58,355 nt of DNA from CAYMRL01 sp964398985 (GTDB taxonomy: Bacteria; Deinococcota; Deinococci; Deinococcales; Trueperaceae), in NCBI GenBank assembly GCA_964398985.1, contig CAYNOS010000011.1, positions 1 to 58,355 of the forward strand, read 5' to 3'. The notes beneath the pieces are model-generated. The model ran no database searches. It saw only the letters and a list, made by a program, of their open reading frames with translations, and was not told where the DNA came from. Positions 41,133 to 48,906 of the stretch are shown piece after piece. A program made the position numbers and the translations under genes. Within the stretch, counting starts at the first letter, position 1. Every line of letters begins with the position of its first letter.

Positions 41133-41812
41133 AGGTCGGCGCGCCGGCGTTGGCGCCGGACGCGGTCGCCTTGGTGCTGGCGGGCGGAGAGGCTCCGCTG
41201 CCGCATCTCCGGGCCGCGCTCGTGAAGGACGTCGCGCTGGTGATCGCTGCCGACGGCGGGCTCGAGCACGCGAGCGCCCTCGGAGTCGAGCCTGACCTGC
41301 TGGTCGGCGACCTGGACAGCGTCACGCCAGCAGCGCTGGCCCGCTACCCGAACCTCACCATCAGCCGGCACCCAAGGCGCAAAGACCAGCTGGACCTCGA
41401 GATCGCGCTGGCCGTGGCTGGCGAGCGAGGTGCGCGCAGGATTCGCGTCGTAGGGGCGTTCGGCGACCGCCTCGATCAGAGCCTGGCAGCTCTCTTCGTC
41501 GCCGCCAAGCTCACCGACGGCGGGTCGAGCATCAGCTTGCACGCCGGCGCTGACGAGGCCAGGGTGGTCGTTGCCGGAGCGGTCGCAGAAGCGTCCGTGC
41601 CGCTCGGTACGCCGTTGAGCCTGCTGGCGCTGAGCGGCGACGCGTTGGTAACGCTCGCAGGCGTGGAGTACCCGCTCGCGCGCGCCGCTCTCCCCTTCGG
41701 CAGCGGCCTCGGCGTTTCCAACGAGGTCACGGTTCCGCCCGCCCGCCTGACGGTCCACAGCGGCGCGGTGGCGCTGCTGCTCCGACACCTGCCGCCGACG
41801 GCCGGGGCGTAG
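41129..41812 (+). CDS. thiN: Thiamine pyrophosphokinase
   Basis: 227 residues. Transfers pyrophosphate from ATP to thiamine, giving TPP. VIAADGGLEHASALGVEPDL followed by LLVGDLDSV, then RRKDQLDLEIAL and VVGAFGDRLDQSLA, form the conserved catalytic and substrate site; the C-terminal beta domain ends with LTVHSGAVALLL. The GTG start overlaps the thiQ stop by 4 bp, so uptake and phosphorylation of thiamine are coexpressed. Confidence 0.92.
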   Translation: MKVGAPALAPDAVALVLAGGEAPLPHLRAALVKDVALVIAADGGLEHASALGVEPDLLVGDLDSVTPAALARYPNLTISRHPRRKDQLDLEIALAVAGERGARRIRVVGAFGDRLDQSLAALFVAAKLTDGGSSISLHAGADEARVVVAGAVAEASVPLGTPLSLLALSGDALVTLAGVEYPLARAALPFGSGLGVSNEVTVPPARLTVHSGAVALLLRHLPPTAGA

Positions 41813-41824
41813 CGCTGCTCTCGG

Positions 41825-42502
41825 TCAATTGACGACGCGCCCCTCGGGCTCTTCCAGGAAGTTGCGGTAGACCCAGGCTGCCGCCAGACCGCCGACCACA
41901 GGACCCAGCCAGTACAACCAGAACTGACCCAGGTACGCGCCGCCCGCGAAGATCGCCGGTCCCAAGTGACGCGCCGGGTTGAGCGCCGCCCCGGTCACCG
42001 GGCCGGCCACCAGGATGCCCATCGTCACGGACAGGCCGATCAGCAGGCCTCCCAGCTTGGGAGCGCGGCGGTCGACCGCGGTGCCGTAGACGGCGAACAC
42101 CAGGAAGAACGTGAGGACCGCTTCGAGCACGAGGACCGAGGCGACGCCGATGCCTTCCGCGGGCGCCGGGGTGCCCACCGCCACCGCCCTCGCCTGGTCG
42201 GGGATCGCGACCAGGATGAGGGCGGCGCCGGCAAGTCCTCCGGCGACCTGCGCTGCCAGGTAGCCCAGGAGCCTGTCGCCGGCGAGTTTGCCGGCCGACC
42301 AGAGACCGATGCTGACCGCCGGGTTGAGGTGCCCGCCGCTGACCGCCGCCGTGGCCGTGATCATCACCGCGAGGGCCAGTCCGTGCGCCAACGCCACGGC
42401 CACCAGACCGGCACTGCCAACGCTCGCGACCGCGATTGCCCCTACGCCCACGAACACCAGCGTGAACGTCCCGACGAACTCAGCTACCAACGCCTTGGTC
42501 AT
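41825..42502 (-). CDS. Aquaporin / glycerol-facilitator family channel
   Basis: 225 residues, six membrane helices and two NPA half-helices: SGGHLNPAVSIGL and GAALNPARHLGPAIF. The narrow filter after the second NPA (ARHLGP, with Arg) and the short length suit a water channel of AqpZ type rather than GlpF, which is longer. GGAGGCAGG Shine-Dalgarno before the ATG. Convergent with thiN, 12 bp apart. Confidence 0.93.
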   Translation of the reverse strand: MTKALVAEFVGTFTLVFVGVGAIAVASVGSAGLVAVALAHGLALAVMITATAAVSGGHLNPAVSIGLWSAGKLAGDRLLGYLAAQVAGGLAGAALILVAIPDQARAVAVGTPAPAEGIGVASVLVLEAVLTFFLVFAVYGTAVDRRAPKLGGLLIGLSVTMGILVAGPVTGAALNPARHLGPAIFAGGAYLGQFWLYWLGPVVGGLAAAWVYRNFLEEPEGRVVN

Positions 42503-42610
42503 CAGCCTGCCTCCAGTCGGCTCCGCCCGCTCCCGAACATGAGCGTGCCTGGGTCGTCTGCGGCGGAGCCTACCACCCGCGCTGCGCGCGCTTATCCTGG
42601 CGTCAGGGAC

Positions 42611-43060
42611 ATGACGGCGTCAGGGTCAGCAAGGTCTTCGACTTCTCGGCCCCGCTACGTGGTCGCGGTCGCGGCGGTGGTGTGGCAGGATGACCGCCTG
42701 CTGGCGCTGCGGCGGGGCTCGAAGCGGCAGGCGGCGGGCCACTGGGGCGTGGTCACCGGCGGCCTGGAGCCCTCCGAGCAGCCGCTCGCCGCGGTGCTCC
42801 GCGAGATCGACGAAGAGACCGGCCTGGTCGTCGAACTCGATCCGGCGCCGGTGACCGCATACCTGGGCCAGCTCGACGGGGACGGCATGGTCGTGGTCGT
42901 CTACCAGGCTCATCACCTCGGGGGCGAGGTCGCCCTCGATGCGGAGAACGACGTGTTCGCCTGGCTGACCCCACAGGAGTTCGAGTCGATCTGTCCCTGG
43001 CCGCTGATGGTGCAGGCGGTCTACGAGTCGAGCAGGCGCCGGGAGCGGGGCGGTGCTTGA
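42611..43060 (+). CDS. NUDIX hydrolase
   Basis: 149 residues. The Nudix box GGLEPSEQPLAAVLREIDEE plus TGL fits G-x5-E-x7-REUxEExGU. An N-terminal strand YVVAVAAVVWQDDRLLALRR is typical. It hydrolyses nucleoside diphosphate-linked compounds; the substrate is unknown. TATCCT lies 12 nt before the ATG. Short gene followed by the VWA protein gene on the same strand. Confidence 0.88.
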   Translation: MTASGSARSSTSRPRYVVAVAAVVWQDDRLLALRRGSKRQAAGHWGVVTGGLEPSEQPLAAVLREIDEETGLVVELDPAPVTAYLGQLDGDGMVVVVYQAHHLGGEVALDAENDVFAWLTPQEFESICPWPLMVQAVYESSRRRERGGA

Positions 43061-43185
43061 GAGCCCGAGCGCTGTGTGACAACGGCGACGAGCTGGCCCT
43101 CCTGCCGGGCCTAACATCGAGGCGCATTGAGAGGTCGCGAGAAGGTGCAGCCCGAACAACTGAACGACCTGCTTGAGAGGTGACC

Positions 43186-45195
43186 ATGTTCGCGTCCGTC
43201 AAGCGTTTCATGCCGGCTGTGGTGTGTGGCTGGCTGAGCGTGATCCTGCTCTTCGGCTTCGCCACCGCACAAAGTTCCGAGCGCACCGACGTCGTCCTGA
43301 TACTCGACGCGTCGGGCTCGATGTTCAACAAGCTCGCCGACGGTCGCTACCGCATCACGGCGGCCAAGGAGGCGCTCACCGACTTCATCAGCCGCCTCCC
43401 CGCCAGTGACGACCTCAACGTCGGCCTGCGCGTCTACGGCTCCTCGATGCTGGCGATCGAGGACGGAGCCTGCCGCGACAGCCACCTGCGGGTGCCGGTC
43501 GCGGGACTCGCGCGCGAAGCGCTGCTGAAGACCGTGCAGGACACGCAGGCGCGCGGCGCCACGCCGATTGCCTACTCCCTCGAGCTGGCGGCCCAGGACC
43601 TGGGCTCCGCGCCCGGGCGCAAGCTGATCGTCCTGGTCACTGACGGTGAGGAGGCCTGCGGCGGCGACGTTCGCGCCGTCTACCAGAGCCTGCTCGCCGC
43701 AGGGCTCGAGTTCGATCTCAGGATCATCGGCTTCGATCTCGACACCCGGGCGATGGCCAGCTTCGAGGGAATCGGCGCGTTCGAGAACGCGACCAGTGCC
43801 ATCGAACTCGCCGAGGCCTTGGGGCGCGCCATCGTCGTCGAGGCGCCGCCGGCGCCGGCGTCGATCAGCGTCAGCGCCACCCTCACGCGCAACGGTGAAC
43901 CGGCGGTGGACGGCGCAACCTTGGCCTTCGTCACCTCGGCCGGCGATCACTACCTCTTCGAGCATGCGGGCGAGGGTGCATACACCGCCAGTGTCCCGGC
44001 CGGCGGCTACAGCGCCGTGATCGTCGACGTCGCTCGCGGCGAGCTGGTCTTCTCGGGGCTGGCGGTCGTCATCGACCAGACCAACGAGTTCGCGTTCGAG
44101 ATCGAGGGTAGCGACGTCGTGACGTTGACCGTGGCAGACTCGGCGCCGGTCGTGGGGTCGTCCGTCGATGTCCAGTACCAGGACGCGCCGGCCGACGTCA
44201 GCGGCTGGCTGACGATCGTGCCGAGCAGCGCGCCGGAGGAGGTGTGGTTGGCGCTCATCGCCACCGCCGGCGAGTCCGGTACCGCCCTGGTGCCGGTGCC
44301 TCGGGAGGAGGGGGAGCTCGAGGCCCGCTACCTGGTCGACCTGCCGGAGGGCGGCACCCGCGTGATCGGGCGCAGCGCACCGTTCACCGCCACCTTCGTG
44401 GCGGCGAGCCTGAGCGGTCCCGACACCGTGACGGCCGGCTCCGACTTCACCGTGTCGTGGCAGGGTCCGGCCAACGTCGACGACTTCGTCACGGTGGTCC
44501 CTGCGGGCGCGCCGGAACACGAGTTCCAGGCGTTCTGGATGACCAAGCAAGGCGACCCGGCGTCGCTGCTGGCTCCGATCACGCCGGGCGCCTACGAGCT
44601 GCGTTACGTCACCGGCGACGGTGCCGTGTTGGCGTCTGCGCCCCTCACGGTGGAGGCGGGAGCAGCGACCGTGTCGGCACCCGCAAGCGTCATCGGCGGG
44701 CAACGCTTCGAGCTGACGTGGAGCGGACCCGGCGGCGACTCCGACTGGGTCACCATCACCGATGTGGGCAGCGAGTCCCACATCGCGATCGACTATCGCT
44801 ACGTCAGCGATGGCAACCCGGTGACGCTCACCGCGCCGCTCGCCCCGGGCGTCTACGAGCTGCGATACGTGGCCGGAGAGGGTAGCACGACGTTGGCCAC
44901 CGCCAAGATCGAGGTTCTCGCAGTCACGGTCTCGCTGAGCGCGCCGGACTCGGTGAGCGCCGGCGAGTGGTTCGACGTGGGCTGGGAGGGGCCGGGCTAC
45001 GGCGAGGACTACATCACTATCGTTCCGGTTGGCGCCGCCGCCAGCGCCTACCTGAGCTACAGCTACCTGTCCTCCGATGCTGGGAACGTGGTGCAGCTGG
45101 AAGCGCCCGGCGAACCGGGCGCTTACGAACTGCGTTACGTGAACGAGCTGTACGGTTACGAGGTGCTGGCCGTGCGCCCGATCACTGTGCGTTGA
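43186..45195 (+). CDS. Exported VWA-domain protein with Ig-like repeats
   Basis: 669 residues. Signal peptide at 1-29 (WLSVILLFGFATAQ). VWA domain about 34-215 with MIDAS D41-x-S-x-S45 (LILDASGSMF) and VTDGEEACGGD; cysteines in DGACRDSHL and EEACGG probably form a disulfide. A beta-rich linker follows, then at least three repeats of about 86 residues, each ending PGAYELRYV or PGVYELRYV, resembling Ig-like domains. The VWA half is closely related in pattern to the C-terminal VWA of the giant protein at 49.6-55.0 kb. ATG preceded by GAGAGGTGA. Likely a surface or periplasmic adhesion or scaffold protein. Confidence 0.82.
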   Translation: MFASVKRFMPAVVCGWLSVILLFGFATAQSSERTDVVLILDASGSMFNKLADGRYRITAAKEALTDFISRLPASDDLNVGLRVYGSSMLAIEDGACRDSHLRVPVAGLAREALLKTVQDTQARGATPIAYSLELAAQDLGSAPGRKLIVLVTDGEEACGGDVRAVYQSLLAAGLEFDLRIIGFDLDTRAMASFEGIGAFENATSAIELAEALGRAIVVEAPPAPASISVSATLTRNGEPAVDGATLAFVTSAGDHYLFEHAGEGAYTASVPAGGYSAVIVDVARGELVFSGLAVVIDQTNEFAFEIEGSDVVTLTVADSAPVVGSSVDVQYQDAPADVSGWLTIVPSSAPEEVWLALIATAGESGTALVPVPREEGELEARYLVDLPEGGTRVIGRSAPFTATFVAASLSGPDTVTAGSDFTVSWQGPANVDDFVTVVPAGAPEHEFQAFWMTKQGDPASLLAPITPGAYELRYVTGDGAVLASAPLTVEAGAATVSAPASVIGGQRFELTWSGPGGDSDWVTITDVGSESHIAIDYRYVSDGNPVTLTAPLAPGVYELRYVAGEGSTTLATAKIEVLAVTVSLSAPDSVSAGEWFDVGWEGPGYGEDYITIVPVGAAASAYLSYSYLSSDAGNVVQLEAPGEPGAYELRYVNELYGYEVLAVRPITVR

Positions 45196-45622
45196 ACACG
45201 CCAAGCAGCGCGGCCACGCCGTTGGCTGCGGCCTGCACCGCACCGAGCGAGCTCTCGCCCACGCCTTGCATGGCGAGCTGGCGGGCGGCTTCGACGAGGA
45301 TCGTCAGATCGGCAGCGGCCGGATGCGAAGAGAGGTCGTTGGCGATGCCGTCGCCCTGGCCCTCGCACGGGTGGCCCCACTCGGCATTGAAACCGTCACC
45401 ACCGGCGCCGGCGATGCAGTTGAGCACGTGCCCGAGATGCCGCACGGCCATCGGGTGCTCGCCCGCCGATGCGCTGAAGCCGGCGTGCTGGATGGCAGTG
45501 CCGAGTTGGGTGGCGAGGGCGCCGGTCGGCGCCTGGTAGCCCTGCGACGAGACGAAGGTGAGCGGGACCAGTGCCGCGAACAGCAGTGCGATCAACCGGA
45601 CATTGGCGTTGCGTGACATCAT
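45182..45622 (-). CDS. Small exported protein with His/Cys motif
   Basis: 146 residues. Signal peptide LIALLFAALVPLTFVSSQ. The mature part has AVRHLGHVLNCIAGAGGDGF and WGHPCEGQGDGIANDLSSHP: two cysteines and several histidines that look conserved, possibly a disulfide or metal/heme site. Good Shine-Dalgarno (AAAGGGAGG) before the ATG at 45622. It lies 54 nt downstream of a cytochrome c gene on the same strand, so a redox partner is possible. Its 3' end overlaps the VWA gene by 14 bp. No family name is known to me. Confidence 0.7.
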   Translation of the reverse strand: MMSRNANVRLIALLFAALVPLTFVSSQGYQAPTGALATQLGTAIQHAGFSASAGEHPMAVRHLGHVLNCIAGAGGDGFNAEWGHPCEGQGDGIANDLSSHPAAADLTILVEAARQLAMQGVGESSLGAVQAAANGVAALLGVFNAQ

Positions 45623-45676
45623 CACTACCTCCCTTTGGGGTTGTTGCCTGAGACGGTCGGCTGTGCGCGCGCACCG

Positions 45677-46144
45677 TCACTGCTCGTTCGGTGAATCGAT
45701 CACGAACGCCTCCAGAGCGGAAGCTTCCGCGGCCAGGTCCTCCTCGCCCGCCACGTAACCGTTGCTGTGCAGGACGAACGCGATGACTTGTGCGTAGTGC
45801 TCGGGGCTCAACGAGCCCGGCGCGTCGAAGGGCATGTTGCCCTGAACGAAGGCGAAAAGCTCCGCGAGGCTGCGTCCCTGCCAGTAGCTCGCCAGCGGGG
45901 CCAGGCGGGGACCGAAGCCGCCGCTGAGATCGCCGCCGTGACAGCCCGCGCAGCGCTGGGCGAACAGCATGCCACCGGCTTCCGCCTGGTCGTCTGTGAA
46001 CACTCCGGTGGATACGCCGATTTCGCCCGCCCCGCCTCCGGTCCCGGATTGCCCTACTGCCACGGCGCTCGCGATCAGCACGCTCAGCGCCGCGACCAGC
46101 AGCACCTGGGCGCCGAGCCGCGGGCTCGGACTTCGTCTGATCAT
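45677..46144 (-). CDS. Mono-heme c-type cytochrome
   Basis: 155 residues. Signal sequence LLVAALSVLIASAVAVGQ and a Gly-rich linker; heme motif AQRCAGCHGGDLSGGFGP (CxxCH), with a Met ligand likely in FVQGNMPFDAPGSLSPE and the closing helix HYAQVIAFVLHSNGY. Class I cytochrome c of periplasmic electron transfer. AAGGGAG Shine-Dalgarno. Transcribed with the His/Cys protein downstream. Confidence 0.92.
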   Translation of the reverse strand: MIRRSPSPRLGAQVLLVAALSVLIASAVAVGQSGTGGGAGEIGVSTGVFTDDQAEAGGMLFAQRCAGCHGGDLSGGFGPRLAPLASYWQGRSLAELFAFVQGNMPFDAPGSLSPEHYAQVIAFVLHSNGYVAGEEDLAAEASALEAFVIDSPNEQ

Positions 46145-46222
46145 CTGGGTCTCCCTTCAGCAACCGATACGCGGCTCAGCGCCCAGCGGATGCACCGCGT
46201 TGACGGCTCCTGGGGCGGCTGT

Positions 46223-46228
46223 TACACT
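46223..46228 (+). promoter_or_regulatory. -10 hexamer before the aspS mini-ORF
   Basis: TACACT ending 7 nt before the ATG at 46236; the same leaderless spacing as elsewhere in the window. Confidence 0.5.
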
Positions 46229-46235
46229 TCCGCCC

Positions 46236-46262
46236 ATGCGCCTGAGCGCACGTTTGGCATGA
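46236..46262 (+). CDS. Leaderless 8-codon mini-ORF overlapping the aspS start
   Basis: Reads MRLSARLA, stop TGA at 46260-46262; the ATG of aspS is at 46259-46261, so the two overlap as ATGA. The -10 is 7 nt upstream of this ATG, while aspS itself has no Shine-Dalgarno and no closer -10. Termination-reinitiation on aspS is a reasonable model. Codons include two Arg, two Leu, no Asp or Asn. Confidence 0.4.
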   Translation: MRLSARLA

Positions 46263-47548
46263 CCATCACGAGAAAGCGAGTCCTGGCGAACGCCCTGGCC
46301 GGCATGCTTGGTCAGGAGGTCATGCTCCGCGGTTGGGTGCTGACCAGGAGGGATCTCGGCGGCATCGGCTTCCTGCTGCTGCGCGACGCCAGCGGCGTCG
46401 TGCAGTGCGTTCTCGAAGGCGCGGAGCTGCCGCTTCACGAGAGCTACGTCGAGGTGATCGGGACGGTGGTCGCGCATGCCAAGGCGCCGGGCGGCGTCGA
46501 GGTCGCGGGTGCCTCGCTATCCGTCATCAGCGAGGCCACCGCTCCCCCACCTGTCGAGTTGGCGAAGGAGGAGTGGCACAGCAAGACCGACACGCTGCTC
46601 GAGTACCGCCACGTGACGGTGCGCTCCCCACGGTCGCAGGCCACGCTGAAGGTGAAGTCCGAGTTGGTGGCCGGGTTCCGCGCGTTCCTCGACGCCGAGG
46701 GGTTCACCGAGATCTTCACGCCCAAGCTGGTCTCGGCGGGAGCCGAGGGCGGGGCCAACCTTTTCGAGGTGGACTTCTACGGTCAACGCGCGTACCTGGC
46801 GCAGTCGCCGCAGCTCTACAAACAGATGATGGTGGCGGTCTTCGAGCGCGTCTACGAGACCGCGCCCGTGTACCGTGCCGAGAAGAGCCATACCCACCGG
46901 CACCTGTCGGAGTACCTCTCGCTCGACGTCGAGTTCGGGCCGATCGGCGACGAGGACGAGGTGATCGACCTGCAGGAGCGGCTGCTGCGCTCGTTGATGG
47001 CGCGCGTGCAGGCGCGGTGCGCTCCTCAGCTGGCGGCCCTGGGCGCCCCGGCTGTGGCGCTTCCGGGCGGACCCTTCCCGCGCATCGAGCTGCTGGCGGC
47101 CCGCGAGCTGGTGGCCGAGCGCTACGGTCACGTCACCGGCGGCAAGGACCTGGACCCGGAGGCCGAGCGGCTCCTCGGGCGCTGGGCGCTCGAGGAGCAC
47201 GGCTCGGACTTCGTGTTCGTGACCAGATACCCGGAGGCAGCTAGACCGTTCTATACCTATCCCACCGGTGACGGGCTGACGCGTGGCCTCGACCTGCTGT
47301 TCCGTGGCGTCGAGATCACGTCCGGCGGTCAGCGCGCGCACCGGTACGAGACGCTGGTCGAGGAGCTCGCCAAGCGCGGCATGGACCCCGTTGACTTCGG
47401 CGACTACCTCGAGGTCTTCAAGCACGGCATGCCGCCTCACGGTGGCTTCGCGATCGGCGCCGAACGGCTGACCGCGCTGTTGCTGGGGATTCACAACGTG
47501 CGGTTCGCGCGGGCTTTCCCCCGCGATGCTCAGCGCCTGCGGCCGTAG
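46259..47548 (+). CDS. aspS: Aspartyl-tRNA synthetase, archaeal (AspRS2) type
   Basis: 429 residues, the short archaeal form without the bacterial insertion domain. OB-fold anticodon domain: EVMLRGWVLTRRDLGGIGFL. Class II motifs: motif 2 APVYRAEKSHTHRHLSEYLS, motif 3 PHGGFAIGAERLTALLLG. In Thermus and Deinococcus such enzymes are non-discriminating and also load tRNA-Asn with Asp for amidation. Specificity cannot be proved here. AsnRS is the alternative, but the motif 2 context fits AspRS2 better. Confidence 0.85.
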   Translation: MTITRKRVLANALAGMLGQEVMLRGWVLTRRDLGGIGFLLLRDASGVVQCVLEGAELPLHESYVEVIGTVVAHAKAPGGVEVAGASLSVISEATAPPPVELAKEEWHSKTDTLLEYRHVTVRSPRSQATLKVKSELVAGFRAFLDAEGFTEIFTPKLVSAGAEGGANLFEVDFYGQRAYLAQSPQLYKQMMVAVFERVYETAPVYRAEKSHTHRHLSEYLSLDVEFGPIGDEDEVIDLQERLLRSLMARVQARCAPQLAALGAPAVALPGGPFPRIELLAARELVAERYGHVTGGKDLDPEAERLLGRWALEEHGSDFVFVTRYPEAARPFYTYPTGDGLTRGLDLLFRGVEITSGGQRAHRYETLVEELAKRGMDPVDFGDYLEVFKHGMPPHGGFAIGAERLTALLLGIHNVRFARAFPRDAQRLRP

Positions 47549-47576
47549 GACAGCTCGCCGCTCGGCCGCACCCCGT

Positions 47577-48752
47577 TCAACCGTTCGCCAAGCGCTCCTC
47601 GGCGGCGGCCGCCAGTACCTCGATGCCGATGGTCAGCGCGCGCTCGTCGATGTCGAAGAGCGGGTTGTGGTGGTCGGCGCTGGTGGCTGGCGAAGACGAA
47701 GAGCCGACGAAGAAGTAGCAGCCGCGCGCCTGTTGCAGCCACAACGCCATGTCGTCGCCGCCCATGATCTGGGCAGCTTCGAGTACGTTCTCCTCGCCCA
47801 GGATGCCAGCAGCCACGCGACGCAGCGCGGCGGTCGATTCAGGGTCGTTGACGACGGCCGGCGAGCCCTCGAACCACTCGCTCTCGAGCGAGCCGCCGTG
47901 CATCCGGCAAACGCCTTCTGCGACCTCGAGGATCCTCGCTCTCAGCTTGGTCCTGGTCTCGGGGTCGAAGGTCCTGAGCGTGCCCTTGAGTTCGACGTCT
48001 TCCGGGATGATGTTGTAGGCGGTGCCGGCGTGAACGCTGGTGATGCTGATGACGGCCTTGTCGACGGGGTCGACGTTGCGCGAGACGATCGTCTGCAAAG
48101 ACAGCACCACCTGCGCGGCGATCACGACCGGGTCGATGCCGGAGTGCGGCGAGGCGGCGTGGCCGCCGCGTCCCTGGACCACCAGCCGGTAGCTGTCGGT
48201 TGCGGCCATGGCGGGTCCTTCGCGCACGGTCACCGTGCCGAGCTTGGCGTTGCTCGAGAGGTGCAGGCCCAGCACATGATCGACCGCGATGCCGTCGAGC
48301 GCTCCGTCGGCGAGCATGGCGCCGGCGCCTCGGACGATCTCCTCGGCGGGCTGGAAGACGAACACCAGCCTGCCCCTGAGGGAGGCCGCGCGCTCCAACA
48401 GCGCCTCGGCGACGCCCAACAGGATGGCTGTGTGGCCGTCGTGGCCGCAGGCGTGCATCTTGCCTTCGACCTGCGAGCGGTACTCGACGCTCTTCTCCTC
48501 CGGCACCGGCAGCGCATCGATGTCGGCGCGCACGAGCACGGTGGGGCCTTCCCGGCCACTGTCCCACAGCGCCACCACGCCGGTCTTGCCGACGTTCGCG
48601 CGCGGCGACAAGCCCAGGGCGCGTAGCCTGTCGACCACCACGCCCATCGTCCGGTGCTCCTCGAAGGCGATCTCGGGGTGGCGGTGAAGGTCGCGCCTGA
48701 CGGCGACGGCCTGGGGCGTGAGGGCGGTTGCGATCTCGTTGATGCTGCGCAT
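47577..48752 (-). CDS. M20-family amidohydrolase (N-acyl amino acid hydrolase type)
   Basis: 391 residues. Metal and catalytic residues appear in MHACGHDGHTAILLGVAEAL, VFVFQPAEEIVRGAGAML and GGDDMALWLQ; AVRRDLHRHPEIAFEEHRT is the usual start. The dimerisation domain is in the middle. Family members (hippurate hydrolase, AmaA, IAA-amino acid hydrolase) split N-acyl amino acids; the substrate is unknown. Shine-Dalgarno GGAGGCAAG before the ATG. Convergent with aspS. Confidence 0.92.
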   Translation of the reverse strand: MRSINEIATALTPQAVAVRRDLHRHPEIAFEEHRTMGVVVDRLRALGLSPRANVGKTGVVALWDSGREGPTVLVRADIDALPVPEEKSVEYRSQVEGKMHACGHDGHTAILLGVAEALLERAASLRGRLVFVFQPAEEIVRGAGAMLADGALDGIAVDHVLGLHLSSNAKLGTVTVREGPAMAATDSYRLVVQGRGGHAASPHSGIDPVVIAAQVVLSLQTIVSRNVDPVDKAVISITSVHAGTAYNIIPEDVELKGTLRTFDPETRTKLRARILEVAEGVCRMHGGSLESEWFEGSPAVVNDPESTAALRRVAAGILGEENVLEAAQIMGGDDMALWLQQARGCYFFVGSSSSPATSADHHNPLFDIDERALTIGIEVLAAAAEERLANG

Positions 48753-48825
48753 CTTGCCTCCTGGGGCTGGGCTGCGACATGCTACCTAACCGAGTGGACC
48801 TCGCGCCTCTCACGCGGCGATGCCG

Positions 48826-48831
48826 TAGCAT
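48826..48831 (+). promoter_or_regulatory. -10 hexamer before the CsgG-like mini-ORF
   Basis: TAGCAT, 6 nt (CGGCTA) before the GTG at 48838. Confidence 0.45.
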
Positions 48832-48837
48832 CGGCTA

Positions 48838-48906
48838 GTGAGTCGCGAGACATCGATTCAAGGAAGTGCCGGCTACCGGTTGAGCCGGCGGGAGGAGCGG
48901 CAATGA
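48838..48906 (+). CDS. Leaderless 22-codon mini-ORF overlapping the CsgG-like gene
   Basis: GTG at 48838, reads (M)SRETSIQGSAGYRLSRREE plus RQ, stop TGA at 48904-48906, overlapping the ATG at 48903 as ATGA. The Shine-Dalgarno (GGGAGGAG) of the next gene lies within it. The -10 is 6 nt upstream. Probably a coupling leader; no function otherwise visible. Confidence 0.4.
   Translation: MSRETSIQGSAGYRLSRREERQ

Noticed and set aside
43127..43184. Possible TTG-started 18-codon mini-ORF ending 1 nt before the VWA gene ATG, after TAACAT.
   Set aside because: The -10 spacing (9 nt) and TTG start are weaker than in the two mini-ORF cases reported; the VWA gene has its own GAGAGG site.
43111..45243. 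Long antisense open frame opposite the VWA gene.
   Set aside because: It has no recognisable domain or signal and mirrors codon bias of the real gene.
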